Source: Vigna angularis
Taxonomy: Eukaryota > Streptophyta > Magnoliopsida > Fabales > Fabaceae
Reading direction: 5' to 3'
Assembly (NCBI RefSeq): GCF_016808095.1
Contig: NC_068972.1
Coordinates: forward strand, 10,410,001-10,474,000
DNA length: 64,000 bases
The notes beneath the pieces are model-generated. The model did no database searches. It was not told the DNA's origin and saw only the letters and a list, made by a program, of their open reading frames with translations. Made by a program: the position numbers and the translations under genes. Numbering within the stretch: the stretch's first letter is position 1; every line of letters begins with the position of its first letter. Below, in pieces: positions 24,864 to 36,900 of the stretch.

Positions 24864-27747
24864 ATGCTTGAAGACATTACTAATGATGAAGGAGAAGTTG
24901 AAGGTAATGGTACAGTACAAAAAGAGGGTGAAGAAGATGGTGATTCTGTTCAAGTAAATGGTGAAGGTGATGGTGACTTACAAGAGGTGAATGTTTGTGA
25001 AGAAGATGGTGACGGTGTTGAAGTAAATGGTGTAGTTGATGGTGACTTACAAGAGGTGAATGTTTGTGAAGAAGATGGTGATGGTGTTGAAGTAAATGGT
25101 GTAGTTGATGGTGACTTACAAGAGGTGAATGTTTGTCAAGAAGATGGTGACGGTGTTGAAGTAAATGATGTAGTTGATGGTGACTTAGAAGAGGTGAACG
25201 AGGGTGAAGAAGATGGTGGTGCTGTTGAAGTAGAGGTTGAAGGTCATGGTCACGTACAAGAGTTGCATGAGGTTGAAGAAGAGCAAGAGTTGAATGTGTG
25301 TGAAGGAGTTGTGGAGGATGAAGTTTATCTTTGTAGTTGGAGTACATCTACTGAAGAAGGTGATGTACATGGAAATAATGAGTGCTTAGAGGGCCTAGTA
25401 GATGTGAGTGTTGAATGTGATATAGATGGTGATGTAGATGGTAATGTCGAAGTAGAAGTAGAAGTAGAAAGTCTTTATGACAGTGATGATGACCGTGATA
25501 ATGTCAGTGTTGAATGTCATGATCATGACGATAGAGGATTGTCAGATTTTGAGTGGAAATTTGAGGAATTTCTTAGTGCAACAGATAGTGATGAAGAGGT
25601 TAATGACAGTGAAGGTTATGGGAGGTTTGGTATTTTTTGTATGCCAAAAAGTATGGTAGACTTTACATGGAAAGTTGGGACTTTTTTTGCAGAAAAGCAA
25701 GATATTTTAGATGCTCTAAAAGGGTATGCCTTGGAAAATGGGAGGAATATAAAGTTTGTAAAAAATGACAAAAGAAGATTGAGGATGAAGTGCTTTGGTG
25801 CAAGAGGAGAATGCCCATGGACCATATACTTTGGTTATATGGAGGCTGTAAAATCATGGCAGCTGAGAACTAAAAAAGACATTCATACATGCAACAGGGA
25901 GTTCAACCTGAAGTTAGTTGACGCCAAGTGGTTGAGCAAAAAGTTGGTTAAAACAGTTAAGGAAAATCCTAAGATGAAGGGTGTTGATATTTGTGAAAAA
26001 GTTCAAAGGAAGTGGAACATAGGTATATCAAGGTGTATGGCTTATAGAGCCAAAGCTATTGCTTCTAATCAAATTGATGGGTCCTTTAATGAACAATATA
26101 AGAGGATATATGATTATGCGCATGAGTTGTTGGAAAAAAATCTAGGATCTACAGTTAAGGTCCATGTTGAGAATAATGAGGGTGAGTTAATTTTCAACAG
26201 ATTTTACTGTTGTCTGAAGGCATGCAAAGACAGTTTTGTCTGCTGTAGGTCAATAATTGGATTAGATGGAACCTTTTTGAAAGGGAAGTATGGTGGTGAG
26301 CTGTTGACGGATGTTGGGAGGGATGGAAATGATCAAATGTTGCCCATTGCATATGCAGTGGTAGAAGTGGAAAACAAAGATTCATGGATGTGGTTTTTGA
26401 ATCTTTTGATTGATGATCTTGGTGGTGGAGAAGTATGTTCTTCAATTACTTTTGTCTCCGACCAACAAAAGGTAATAATCATATTTAAATTGCTTATTTC
26501 GTATATTGGTTCATTAATTTGATATGGTGATAAATGTTTTATGTTAACACCACAGGGTCTACTACCAGCCATACAACAGTTACTCCTAGGTGTTGACCAG
26601 AGATTTTGTGTTAGACACTTATATTCAAACTTTAGGAAAAAGTTTCCTGGTAAAAATCTGAAACAGCTGATGTGGAGGGCAACTACTGCCACTCATCCAC
26701 AAAACTGGGAAAGGGAGATGAGAAACATTAAAGATATAAATGAAGACGCATTCAAGCATTTGATTGCCATCCCTCCAAGGTTGACAATTTGTATTAATTA
26801 TTTTTGCCCTTTCTATATTATTTTATGTTTGTCCATATTAGTTGCAGTTTTAACATGTGTATATATCATATGTTGTAGATATTGGTCAAGGTCCAGATTC
26901 AGTCCAACACCAAAATGTGACACATTGGTCAACAATATGAGTGAGGCTTTCAACAGTGTCTTGGTTCACATCAGGACTAAACCAATCATAACAATGCTGG
27001 AAGAAATTAGGGTATACATAATGCAAAGATGGGCAAAAAACAGGTCTAAGATACAATCATTTTCAGGACCAATTTGTCCAAAGATTCAGGCCAGATTTAC
27101 AAAGGAATCCCAAGCAACCAAGAAATGGATACCTAGGTAACTTTCTTCATAACTTCATAAATGTTTATTCATTCCTTGGTAAACTTTATGTTATTTAAAT
27201 GTGTTGTTTAAATTTTTTTTTATTTCTTTATAGCTGGTCAGCACACAAACTCTTTGAAGTAAGACACGTCTCCCAAAGTGGAGAAAAATTTGTTGTAAAC
27301 ATAGACGAGTTCTCATGCTCGTGCAAGAGATGGAGCATCACAGGAATTCCATGTTGTCACTCCCTAGCCGCTATGAAGTTTCTTAATATTGATGGCCAGC
27401 AGTTCATTCCGGCTTACTTTCTAAAGTCCACTTATGAAGAAACCTATGCATCAATCGTATATCCCATCAACGGAAACAACATGTGGGACCTAACACCATA
27501 TCCGGATGTCATGCCTCCTAGGAAAAAGGTTATGCCTGGAAGACCTAAAAGGAAAAGAAGACTGGAGCAGTGGGAGATCAGAAAGGATGATTCACGAGTG
27601 AGCAAGGGTGGTTTGTGGAAGAGATGCGGGCTATGTAGGGAGGTTGGGCACAACACGAGTCGTTGCCCCAAAGCAACCCAAGAACCAATCATGCCATCAT
27701 CACAGTTATCTGAAGTGTGTATGAATGACCAGGAAGCTCAACTATAG
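24864..27747 (+). CDS. MURA-type MULE transposase, 4 exons, N-terminally truncated
   Basis: Cut-and-paste DNA transposase of the Mutator superfamily. Exons 24864-26471, 26556-26779, 26879-27136 and 27234-27747 join in phase to 867 aa without a stop. Residues 1-250 are very acidic and include tandem 23-residue repeats (DGDGVEVNGVVD). Next is a FAR1/MuDR-like DNA-binding region with CPWTIYFG..HTCNREF. The catalytic domain has Asp468 (GLDGTF), Asp533 (SDQQKG) and Glu633 (MSEAFN). After it come a SWIM finger from about Cys725 and a zinc knuckle Cys828-Cys841. The reading frame stays open upstream of the ATG (VHLYVVHVVSDPEVIH) to the inversion junction at 24810. The homologous copy at 62,960 has about 100 further N-terminal residues, so the true start and promoter were lost in the rearrangement. 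Confidence 0.88.
24967..25200 (+). repeat. 69-bp coding repeats in the MULE transposase N-terminus
   Basis: Three to four tandem 69-bp units each encode an acidic 23-residue segment (GDLQEVNVCEEDGDGVEV core). The same repeats occur in the second MULE copy at about 63,390-63,610, so they belong to the family. The strand-opposite frame is open and His/Leu-rich but is only a shadow. Confidence 0.85.
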
Positions 27748-28093
27748 ATGTGTGTATAAATGACAATGATGCCAAGTTTAAGGATCTTATTATGTAATAG
27801 TCTAAGGAACAAGGTTTATGGTTTTACTGCTATGTAATTTAATGAATGACAATGATGCCAACTATGTATGGTTTTGGATGTATTACAATGTTTTGGATGT
27901 ATTACAATGACCAGGAACTATTTTGTCAATGACCAGGAACTGTTTTGGATGTATTACAATGTTTTGGATATATTAGAATTTCCTTCTTTGACGTCTTATA
28001 TAGAAGTGAGGCCGAACGGTATCGATCGTAAAGGTCGAACGTTGGAAGGCAGGGAGCACATGTTAGGGGCTGGAAAGTGTACAAGAGAAGAAG

Positions 28094-28515
28094 GTGTGGG
28101 AGGGAGAGAGAGGGGGACCGAACGCTAGAGGGAGGACGACCAGACCGAACGGTTGGGAACAGAGAGGTACTTGGAAGAGCGATACAGGAGGGTGGACGAC
28201 CAGACCGAACGGTCTGCAGCACGTAGGTAGTTGGAAGAGCGATACAGGAGGGTGGACGACCAAACCGAACGGTCTTGAACACGGAGGTAGTTGGAAAAGC
28301 GATACAGGAGGGTGGACGACCACACCGAACGGTCTTCACCACGGAGGTAGTTGGAAGAGCGATACAGGAGGGTGGACGACCAGACCAAACGGTCTTGAGC
28401 ACGGACGTAGTTGGACGAGCGGTAGACGAGGTAGGACGACCAGACCGAACGCTCGGGAACAGGGAGCTAGTTGGACGAGCGATAGACACGGTAGGACGAC
28501 CGGACCGAGCGTTAA
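28094..28515. repeat. 60-bp minisatellite, seven copies (right MULE arm)
   Basis: Reverse complement of the left-arm array (GGACGACCAGACCGAACG core), with seven units instead of nine. Units follow at 60-bp spacing from about 28,131 to 28,500. Confidence 0.93.
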
Positions 28516-28733
28516 TTATTATGTAACATTGCTGTGAATAAAATAAACATTAAACAATTTTCAAAAGGCGTTAAAACCTGCTACATTAAACCAAAACCTC
28601 AATTTATTATGTTTATCACTTCAGTAACACAACTTCATTCCTTCACATCTCGTCATATACATAAACAGTTTCATCCTAACAAACTGAAAAACCCGGCTAA
28701 TTTCTTCCTAAGAAAACAATCAACACTACTACA

Positions 28734-29316
28734 TTATGGATTTATAATCCATATTGAAATTACAATAATATTAATTAAAAAAATAAAAATAACCAATCCT
28801 GTCAACACCTTCATCCATTTCTCCACAACGTTGACAGATTTAATCAAATCACTCATCATCTTCGATCCACCTCCCATTTCTCCTGTCTTTGACAAACACT
28901 CATGCTTTTCTTCCCACTTCACATTCGTATAGCTTTTGTCATTACCGTCTTCACAACACCATTTGAAGAAATTGCAACCACCTTCATGTCCAGTCTGTGA
29001 AAAAAATAACAATTAAAACGACTTTCTACTCAAACAAAACACTACTTCTACACGTTCTTACCTTGTACTTAGGGCAGCTCCATAATTGCTTCCCTCTGTT
29101 CTTAGCAGTTCTAGCTGTTCTTACCACTGTTTTCTCTCCACAGAGGCAAAGGGGTGATATACCATCAATCGTAGATACTCCACCACCACGAAAAACGACA
29201 TCACAGTTTTGATTCCGCCACCCATTGCATGTCGAAGATGAACAAGAATGCGACTTCTGCACTTCATTATCCATCACTTCGAATCGAACAAAGAACGCGC
29301 ACCCTCCCACTTCCAA
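28734..29316 (-). CDS. MULE-encoded GRF zinc-finger protein with C-terminal membrane segment
   Basis: Second gene of the element, convergent with the transposase. Exons 29062-29316 and 28734-28994 (minus strand; donor GTAAG, acceptor CACAG) join in phase to 171 aa, or 157 aa from the second ATG at 29274. The zf-GRF signature is split by the intron: CLCGEKTVVR and LWSCPKYK in exon 1, GCNFFKWCCED in exon 2, giving four Zn-binding Cys. A polar linker follows, then one strongly hydrophobic segment (LVIFIFLINIIVISIWI) at the C-terminus, so a tail-anchored protein is possible. GRF fingers bind nucleic acid in other proteins. The role in this transposon is unknown, and the MuDR mudrB analogy is positional only. 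Confidence 0.78.
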
Positions 29317-29741
29317 CTACATAATCTTCACCCACGAACACCGGCGTTTCGAATCGAAGAAAGAATGGGATTTTTTCCCTCACGCGAACCCTAGTAGTAA
29401 GAACCCCCAATTTCTTTCCCCAATCTCAGTTGCATTCCTCAATTAAAACGTCTTGCCCTTTAATTTTTTCAATTTTCCTAGTATGCCCTTACCCAAAAGT
29501 CAATATACATCTGTGCATACCAATTATTTAATACAAAAATCGTTTTAAATGCCACGTCTGATTAGTAACTGCACTGAACCATGTCACGTAACCAATACTG
29601 TAACGGCCGTTTGTTCAATTTAACGGCAGGCCTGTAATTGATTCAATTTTACAAAAACAAGGACTCAATTGATACGCCAAAAAGAAAGAGGACCTATTTG
29701 AAATTCATGACCAAAATAGGGACCTACGGAGACATTAAACC

Positions 29742-31686
29742 TAAACTTTTTCACAATTTTAATAATTTTTCATAATTTTTTTCTCTTTATAAACATTTTT
29801 ACAATTAAATATAACATTACAAAATAACATTTTATAATACTTTTATAAGTAGGGGCAATTTGGTAATCTTTATTTTCTACCAATTAAACAAATTTTTAAA
29901 ATCTATCACATCAATCAAATCCTATACTAATTCTCACAAACTTTACTTCCAAATTCACTCTCAATTAACCACAAATCCACTCAAAAAAACAACAAAAAAA
30001 TTGCCCTCAAATCGACTCAAATACATTCAAATCATCTCCCCCAAATTCTTTCAAAAGAACACACCCTTCATGTTTGGACTTTGAACAATGTGTTTTAATT
30101 TATATTTATGATATAGACCTCCAATTTATTATAATTTTATATTCTTGGAGTTATATTTAATCATTCTTAGATTTATGGTTTATCATTCATTATATTTGTA
30201 GTTTATTATTATTATTTTTTAATTTTAATTTTTATTGTATTCGGAAAATGTTTTCGGAAACATCTTATCCGGATTATAAGAAAAAAATTTCCAAAATAAA
30301 TATTTATGAAGGCATTTTTAGATTTGAACTTATTTTCCCGAGCACTATGAAAGTTTTTATATTTCGAAACATAAAAACAATTTTCAGAACAATCATTTCA
30401 TAATTTTTTATTCTAGAATAATTGTTTTGAAATGTGTTTCTAAACACCTTCCTGAACCATCATTTCAAAATACAAATTTGCAACAAATGTTTTTGAAAGT
30501 ATTTTAAGATTTAGAAATGACTTTAGGAATAGCAGTTTCAATTTTGAAATGTATTTATGAGATCTGAATATATTACCAGATTAAAAGTTGTATTTGAAAA
30601 TAATTATTTTAGAATATAAAAAAAATCAGAATAGAATATTTTAAAATATGTTTTCGAATAAAAAAATATCATCCAAAACACTCGACATGTATAAAATATA
30701 AATATTTCCTTGAACAGTGAAATCGTAATGCTTACAACTCATTCTTACATTTCTCTTATTACAAAAAATTTAATGATTTTCTAACGTTAAATTGTTAAAG
30801 TAATGAAGATAATGCACCAAAAGAATAGCAGAAGTAGAGAGGAATGAAACTGTATTATCTGTATATTCAGTTCTGTATTGATTACAAATGTTTTTATACA
30901 GAACAAAAAAACACATAATATCTAATATAAATAAGAATTTAGTAAAACATGACACGATAACACGAATAAAGAGATAAATGAATGTCAATGAGATAATGGA
31001 TTTCGTAAAATACTTTTCATAATGTACTTTTAATTTAAAAAAATGATTAATTGATGAAAAGTGTAATTAGATTAATAAAATGCATGAGTAAGTTTATATA
31101 GAATACGGATCAGGATATCAGCTGGAAGAAATTGAGTCATAAATAGCTCCCTAAAATCTTCATTAGCAATAAAATGGTTTATAAAGTAAAAAAGAAAATA
31201 ATGTTAAGAACAGGTAAACTAACACTCAATATTAGTTAATTGAATCTGAAACTGTAGTTAATCTTCTCCTCCATTTTAAGCAATGGTTTATTTATATACA
31301 TGTCATTATGATTCATGCATTATGCAAGTTACATTCAATGCCGAGTTTTTCATAAATGATAAACCTATTTTCTGCAAAAATAATTATTTTTTTAAAGTAG
31401 TAGAAAACAAGAGTAGCCTATTTAGATTATACATGAAATTGAAAATCATTGTATGGTAACATGTATATTTTTTATTTTAAGTGACAAATGAGTGAGTATT
31501 ATTTAAACATTTTCCGTTTTAACGATATAGTAAGTATAAGTTATATTCGATTTTCTTATTGAGTATTAGAAGAAGAAGGATAGGTATCTACATACTTATC
31601 TCGTCTCTGTTTTTATACTTGCTTAATATTTTTTCTCGTTCAATTTTAATTATTAAAATAGTCATAATTTACTATATGATATAATG

Positions 31687-31718
<32 letters not shown>

Positions 31719-32689
31719 AAGAAAAAACGTTTGACAGTTATATACAAACTATTTCAAAATAGCTCTTATTATAAAAAATAATAAGTTAACCATTATATTT
31801 TTTTAAAAAGCCAATTAATAATTAAATTGTAAAAGATAAAATAGAAATACAAATTATATACACAAAAAGATTATTATTATTAATTTAATATAAAAGTTAA
31901 CCATTAATTTAAAATAGAAATATAAAAGTTAACCATTATATACACAAATTATATATATGTATAAGTATTAATTTAATATTATTATCATCAATTTTATATT
32001 TATTATTATCCAACTAAATTTTAAAAAATAAAAAAATTATATTAAATTTTAATTATTATTAATTTTTTATATGATTTCGTTGAAGTGATATATTATAATT
32101 TTTATTATTATATAAAAAAGATTTAACTAAAATTTAGGAAAAGGAAATAAAAAAATATTTAAAATATTTTTAAACTCGATACTTGTTTCTTGTCATAACT
32201 TTTTTAAAAATATTTTTAATTTTATCAGTTTTGTTTTATTGATTATTTTAATAAATATTTTAGTTTTCACAAATTTTATTTGTTATTTTAATTTAAAATA
32301 TATAATTATATTTTATTTATAAATATTTGATAATAAAAAAATAAAAATACATTTATTTGATAGTGAATATTTAGTAATATCGTAATTTTTTTTAAAATTT
32401 AATTAATTAATATTAAAATGTGCCATGCTTTTCCTGTGATGATGCCTACACTATGATGAATGCATGAATATATGGGTGAAAATTCATGTGAGACCCAAAT
32501 ACTTCTCGTTTTGTTTTAATTCCACGACATCCTTTAAGAATACACTCGCACTCAGTGAATCTGCCTGTGATGTTTATTATTTTTGAGAGGCATTTTGAAA
32601 GTTAAGAACGACCTTATGAAAGAGATGAAAAAAGATTTATTGAATAAAACAATATAATATTGTCAATTCCACTTTAAAAGCATTCCCTA
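29742..32689. other. AT-rich spacer with MITE remnant
   Basis: 29,880-30,070 resembles one arm of the hairpin in SEX4 intron 3 (CCAAATTCACTC, AAATCCACTCAA). From 30,240 to 30,700 there are scattered GTTTTCGGAAA/TTTCGAAAC palindromic motifs of a decayed repeat. The remainder is extremely AT-rich, with a short AT tract at about 31,690. No gene was recognised. Confidence 0.5.
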
Positions 32690-32700
32690 TCATGGAATCA

Positions 32701-33080
32701 TTAGAATTTTTTGACTGTGCCAGAATTAACTCGCAAAGGTAACCCCTCTCCATCCATTCTGGTGAGAATAAGTGCACCACCACCAAAAGTCTTCTTTACT
32801 ACATACGGACCTTCATAATTTGGAGTCCACTTGCCCCTATGATCCTTTAGTATTGGCAAAATCTTTTTTAGGACCAATTCACCTTCTTGGAATTCCCTTT
32901 GCTGGTATAGTTGCCCATGGCATGTTGCGGTCAATCTTTTTTTTCAATGAGATTGAGCTTATCAAACCGGTTTTGAACTCCATCTGCTTCTTCTAACTGG
33001 TTTCCACTAACACTTGTAGGGATGAGATTTCTAACTCGAAGTGTAGTCCTGCTTTTGTTCCATGTACCAAAGAAAAAGGT
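32701..33080 (-). pseudogene. Ty3/gypsy (Tat/Ogre-like) integrase C-terminal remnant
   Basis: The minus-strand frame carries EGELVLKKILP, HRGKWTPNYEGPYVVKK and GGALILTRMDG. This is the GPY/F-type end of a plant Tat-lineage integrase. Further upstream on the same strand are RPFSLVYGT-like and NRFDKLNLIE-like pieces in shifted frames. No LTR is attached. Confidence 0.7.
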
Positions 33081-33368
33081 CTGATCATCCATAACAACTA
33101 AGAACACAATTTAATTTAAATATTTGAATGATTTAATTTATATACATTTATTGTAATTTTATAAAAATATAGATAATCATGTAATTTTATGCAAGTGGTT
33201 ACATAGGTCTGATCGAAACACTAATTAAATTATTAGTTTATCTAAGAGAAAATTCTTAAACTAAAGTGTTGGCATAGGTTATTCTCTCATAAATTATTCT
33301 AAACAAGTTTCCTCCGACGAAGTCTTAATAATGAATGTGTTGGCAATGGGTGGATCTTTCTGTCTCAG

Positions 33369-33831
33369 GTACACATATCTCAAGTGGGCGAAAACAAGAT
33401 GAGGATATCGTGGATCACAGACAGCCCAACTTCACCAAAGGTTTCCTACGGTCCATCTCCTTCAGCAAATGCATTATCTGTCACAGGGACTACCTCATCC
33501 TACCGTTATCTCTTTTACAAGTCCGGTGAAATTCATGACGTTGTAATTGGTCCCCTCAACCCCAACACTGTCTACTACTACCGTTTGGGTGATCCACCCT
33601 CTTCCCTAACATACAACTTCAAGACTCCACCTTCTCAACTTCCCATCAAGTTTGCAGTAGTTGGTATGCCCTCATATGTATCCTAGTGAATGAAGAATGT
33701 TAATTACACTGTGTTTTCCTTACTTACAACATGTGTAAATGTTTTCGAATGATGTCGCAGGAGATCTTGGACAAACGGATTGGACGACTTCGACCTTGCA
33801 GCATGTAGCTAAATCAAACTACGACATGTAG
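33369..33831 (+). pseudogene. Truncated purple acid phosphatase gene fragment
   Basis: Exon 33369-33663 (after acceptor CTGTCTCAG) reads VHISQVGENKMRISWITD, later TGTTSSYRYLFYKSGEIH and GPLNPNTVYYYRLGDPPSS. It splices in phase to 33761-33831, reading GDLGQTDWTTSTLQHV and SNYDM followed by TAG. This is the N-terminal fibronectin-like domain and the first metal-site motif (GDLGQ) of plant PAP18/20/22-like enzymes. The usual continuation with the GDLSYAD motif is absent. The upstream exon with the signal peptide is not seen either. The break at about 33,831 adjoins retroelement sequence. Confidence 0.8.
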
Positions 33832-33946
33832 TCAAATGCCTTGGCATGAGGATTTTGACCAAATGGTGTTCGATGCAGCATTTGCCAATATCTGCATATT
33901 ATTTTCATATTAACTTAATTAAATTTATATTTCCTTTTCAGATATC

Positions 33947-36900
33947 ATGTCTCTTCCACCGCCCCGCAAGACTAGCTACGTTCTGTCGTCCCGAAAGAGG
34001 GATCCCCGATCGGGAGGTTCCGGTCATGGATTGACGGCCGCACAATCGAGGATGGTAACCGATCCCCCAGTGATGGTCGTGGTGGCGCAACCGGCTCCTA
34101 TGGTGAACTTGGAGTCGTCTGAGGCGGCAGTTGTCCCCCCTACTGTAACACCCCTTATGGAGTGTCACTAAAAAAATAACAAATCCAAACTTTTACGCCA
34201 GTTTTTTTTATTTATTAACATAACATCGCGGAACTAAACCATCAAAAGTCTAAGCATCTTACAACATAAGGTTAAAATCTTACAAATATCAAATTCATTA
34301 TTCAAAGACATAAAATTACTTAAAAACATGATAAGTTCCCCATAATATTTCCCGTAACTCTCGTTGTGCTACTTCATCTCTGTCTCATCTGCAACGCCAT
34401 CTACTCCCGTACAAGTACGATCATCATAGGTGAAAACCACAACCACAACATTTCAGGGTGAGTAACGAAGAACCTAACATAGCATATAATTTCAATATCA
34501 AAATATCACAACTTAGATTTTCTTAGTCACAACCTTACATTACAACGCAATATTCAACTCATAACTTAGATCATCACCACTCAGACTATCAAAGTCACAA
34601 TATTAATAACTCAGATCATTACCACTCGGACTATCAAAGTCACAATATTAATACCTCAGATCATCACCACTCAGACTAACAAGTCACAATATTACAATAC
34701 ATCACAGTATTAACTCACGACTCAATCGTTTACTCAAGCTTCTGTTGTTTCCTTAAATTTTTGTCGTACCAAACCTGTTTCGCAAAACAGAGCGATTCGA
34801 GTCGTCTTCCATCGCAACTTCAGACCTATCTCCCCAACTCCTAAAGGAATTACGAGTAAAAACTTCGGTTAGGCGCACCCACCGAGCACTATAATCACAC
34901 GAGCCGAAGTCATTGGGCAAGACATCCAACCCTCTCTAGTCCCCACGCATGAGGAAAGGGTGACACTCGAATCTCAGTCTCTGCAGAGACTCAACACAAT
35001 ATCGTATCGCAATACGAACACATCGATTCGACAAAAATTCTAAGGAAATGACAGAACGCTTGCTCTCACAATTTTACCATCACAACCATCACCATCATAC
35101 ATAAAGTCAACTAAATTCCTTGACTAACAAATAATTAAATAACTTAATTTAATAATTTATCCTACTGCCGCACCCCTCTGAAATTACTAATTTCACACTT
35201 CCATCAACTATAACAACATTTTTAGTGCACCCCCACTTTTTACTAAATTCCCAAAAATACCTAATTTCGATACACCCCTTTTTCTCTAAACACACTCCCT
35301 TCTACGTCTATCTTTTCAAGTGGGCTCCAAGGCCATTAAATTACATTTTTCTCTCACTTCCAAGGTAGGTCCCACTTTAAGTTACTCATTTCTCACCTAA
35401 ATCACTTTTTCTCTCTCTTTCTCCATTACTATTCTCTCTTTATCTTTTGTTTTTCATTTAACTACACCAAGTCCACCTCACCTCCTTCTCTCACCAAACA
35501 AAACCGTGGACCCAACTCCCATTCTTCTACTCCTTTTAATCTATTTTATATACTAAAACTACAACTTCACTCCATGCACCAATCTCATACGTAGCAACCC
35601 CTTCTTCTCACACTCCCCTTTTCTCTTCTCCCTTCTTCATTTAACACTCATGGTCCCACACTCCTTATTCACTCTTTTGTTTTATTCCCACTTCTCTTTT
35701 CTAATATTAAAACTTACTAATTCACTTTTCCTACACATACTCTGTTACGCACACCACCATCTTCAATCTTTATTTCATTTTTTTTCCTTCATTAACTCAC
35801 GGCCCACACCTACTCTCACACCTTATTTCATTTTGATTTTCTCTCTTCATTTTACGTAACACACACCCCATGCATTCCTATCCTCTTTTCTTATTATTTT
35901 CTACCCATTACGTAACCCACCATTCCTTCATTTTTTTTTCTTTGCTTTCAATGGTCATTCGAAGCTTCTTCCTTCATGGTCTTTGGTCCTCTTCCAGCAC
36001 CTTTCTTTTTTTTTTTTTTGCCACTTTTACATCAACCAAGTCATGCCCATCTCCATCTTCCACTTCTACTCTTCTTCCATCATGTTCTTCTTCTACCCAA
36101 GACATCAAACTTTCATTCTTCTTCATTGTTTTTCATCAAACACATGTACCCCAACTCACCAAACACCTCTTTCACTCCTCTCATTCTCATAATTCATTCT
36201 TTCCTCTTCCAACAATGGAAGAGAATTCTCAATACCCTCTTACCCACACTCTTGGTTAAAGAGTATAGATAAGTGCTCCCAACAATATATAATTCTTACA
36301 AGGTAATAAGAACCAAAATATACAAAATATACATGATTTTAAAGTGTATCCATGACACTTTTTTATACACAAACAACTCCCCAATACATCCATCATGTAT
36401 ACCCATTACAACAGCACCACTTTTCATAAAATATGAACATGTATAATCCATTAACTACCCCATATAGTAGAAAAACGAAAATGAACATGTGAATACCCAT
36501 TCTCCATGCAACAACACATGAAACTTAAACCCAAAATAAAAATACATGCCTCAACATGTTAACTTTAATCCCAACACACAAAAAAGAAAGCATGCAACAA
36601 CATTACATTGTTACCTTCTACCCATCATACACTATGTTATATCCCAAGTTAAACTCTTTACCTCAATTCCAAGCTAGCTTCCAAAGGCTCTTAGGTTCCC
36701 TTTCCTCACTAGACAACAAGCTTCCACTCCTATTGGTCTCTTACAAGAGATGTCCAAAAACTCCAAGGCTAGGGTGGCTCTTCCTTTCTCTCCCAACTTG
36801 GTTGCTCTCCAAAATCTCTTTTCCACTCTCCAAGCTTTAACCTCCCCTAAGGTCACTTTCAAGCCTCCTAAGTCTAGAAAAACATGTACCCACCCAAGGT

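Larger units (their letters stand above)
21741..29741 (+). mobile_element. 8.0-kb Mutator-like element with inverted-duplicated right half
   Basis: The ends read GGTTTAATGTCTCCGTAGG inward from both sides. The left arm 21741-24809 is the reverse complement of 26793-29741 at roughly 98-99 percent by eye. Its gene remnants therefore mirror those of the right arm, and the 118-bp length difference is accounted for by two fewer minisatellite units on the right. Between the arms lies 1,983 bp unique to the transposase 5' half. Gene order in the right half is transposase (+), minisatellite, GRF-finger gene (-), terminal repeat, a convergent layout like MuDR. A related copy at 62,189 has the same terminal 340 bp followed by the transposase start, so the native left end has been replaced here. 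No matching 9-bp target duplication was found. Confidence 0.88.

Noticed and set aside
24880..25347. 155-codon His/Leu-rich ORF on the minus strand (and the matching one at 63,299-63,766)
   Set aside because: It is the antisense shadow of the acidic repeats in the MULE transposase.
21732..29750. A 9-bp target duplication around the 8-kb MULE
   Set aside because: TAAAAGTTA on the left and TAAACTTTT on the right do not match. The similarity that exists is inverted, not direct, so no duplication can be claimed.
35650..36272. ORFs of 69-129 codons in a CT-rich tract
   Set aside because: They come from low-complexity pyrimidine-rich DNA inside the 3.06-kb LTR-like insertion.
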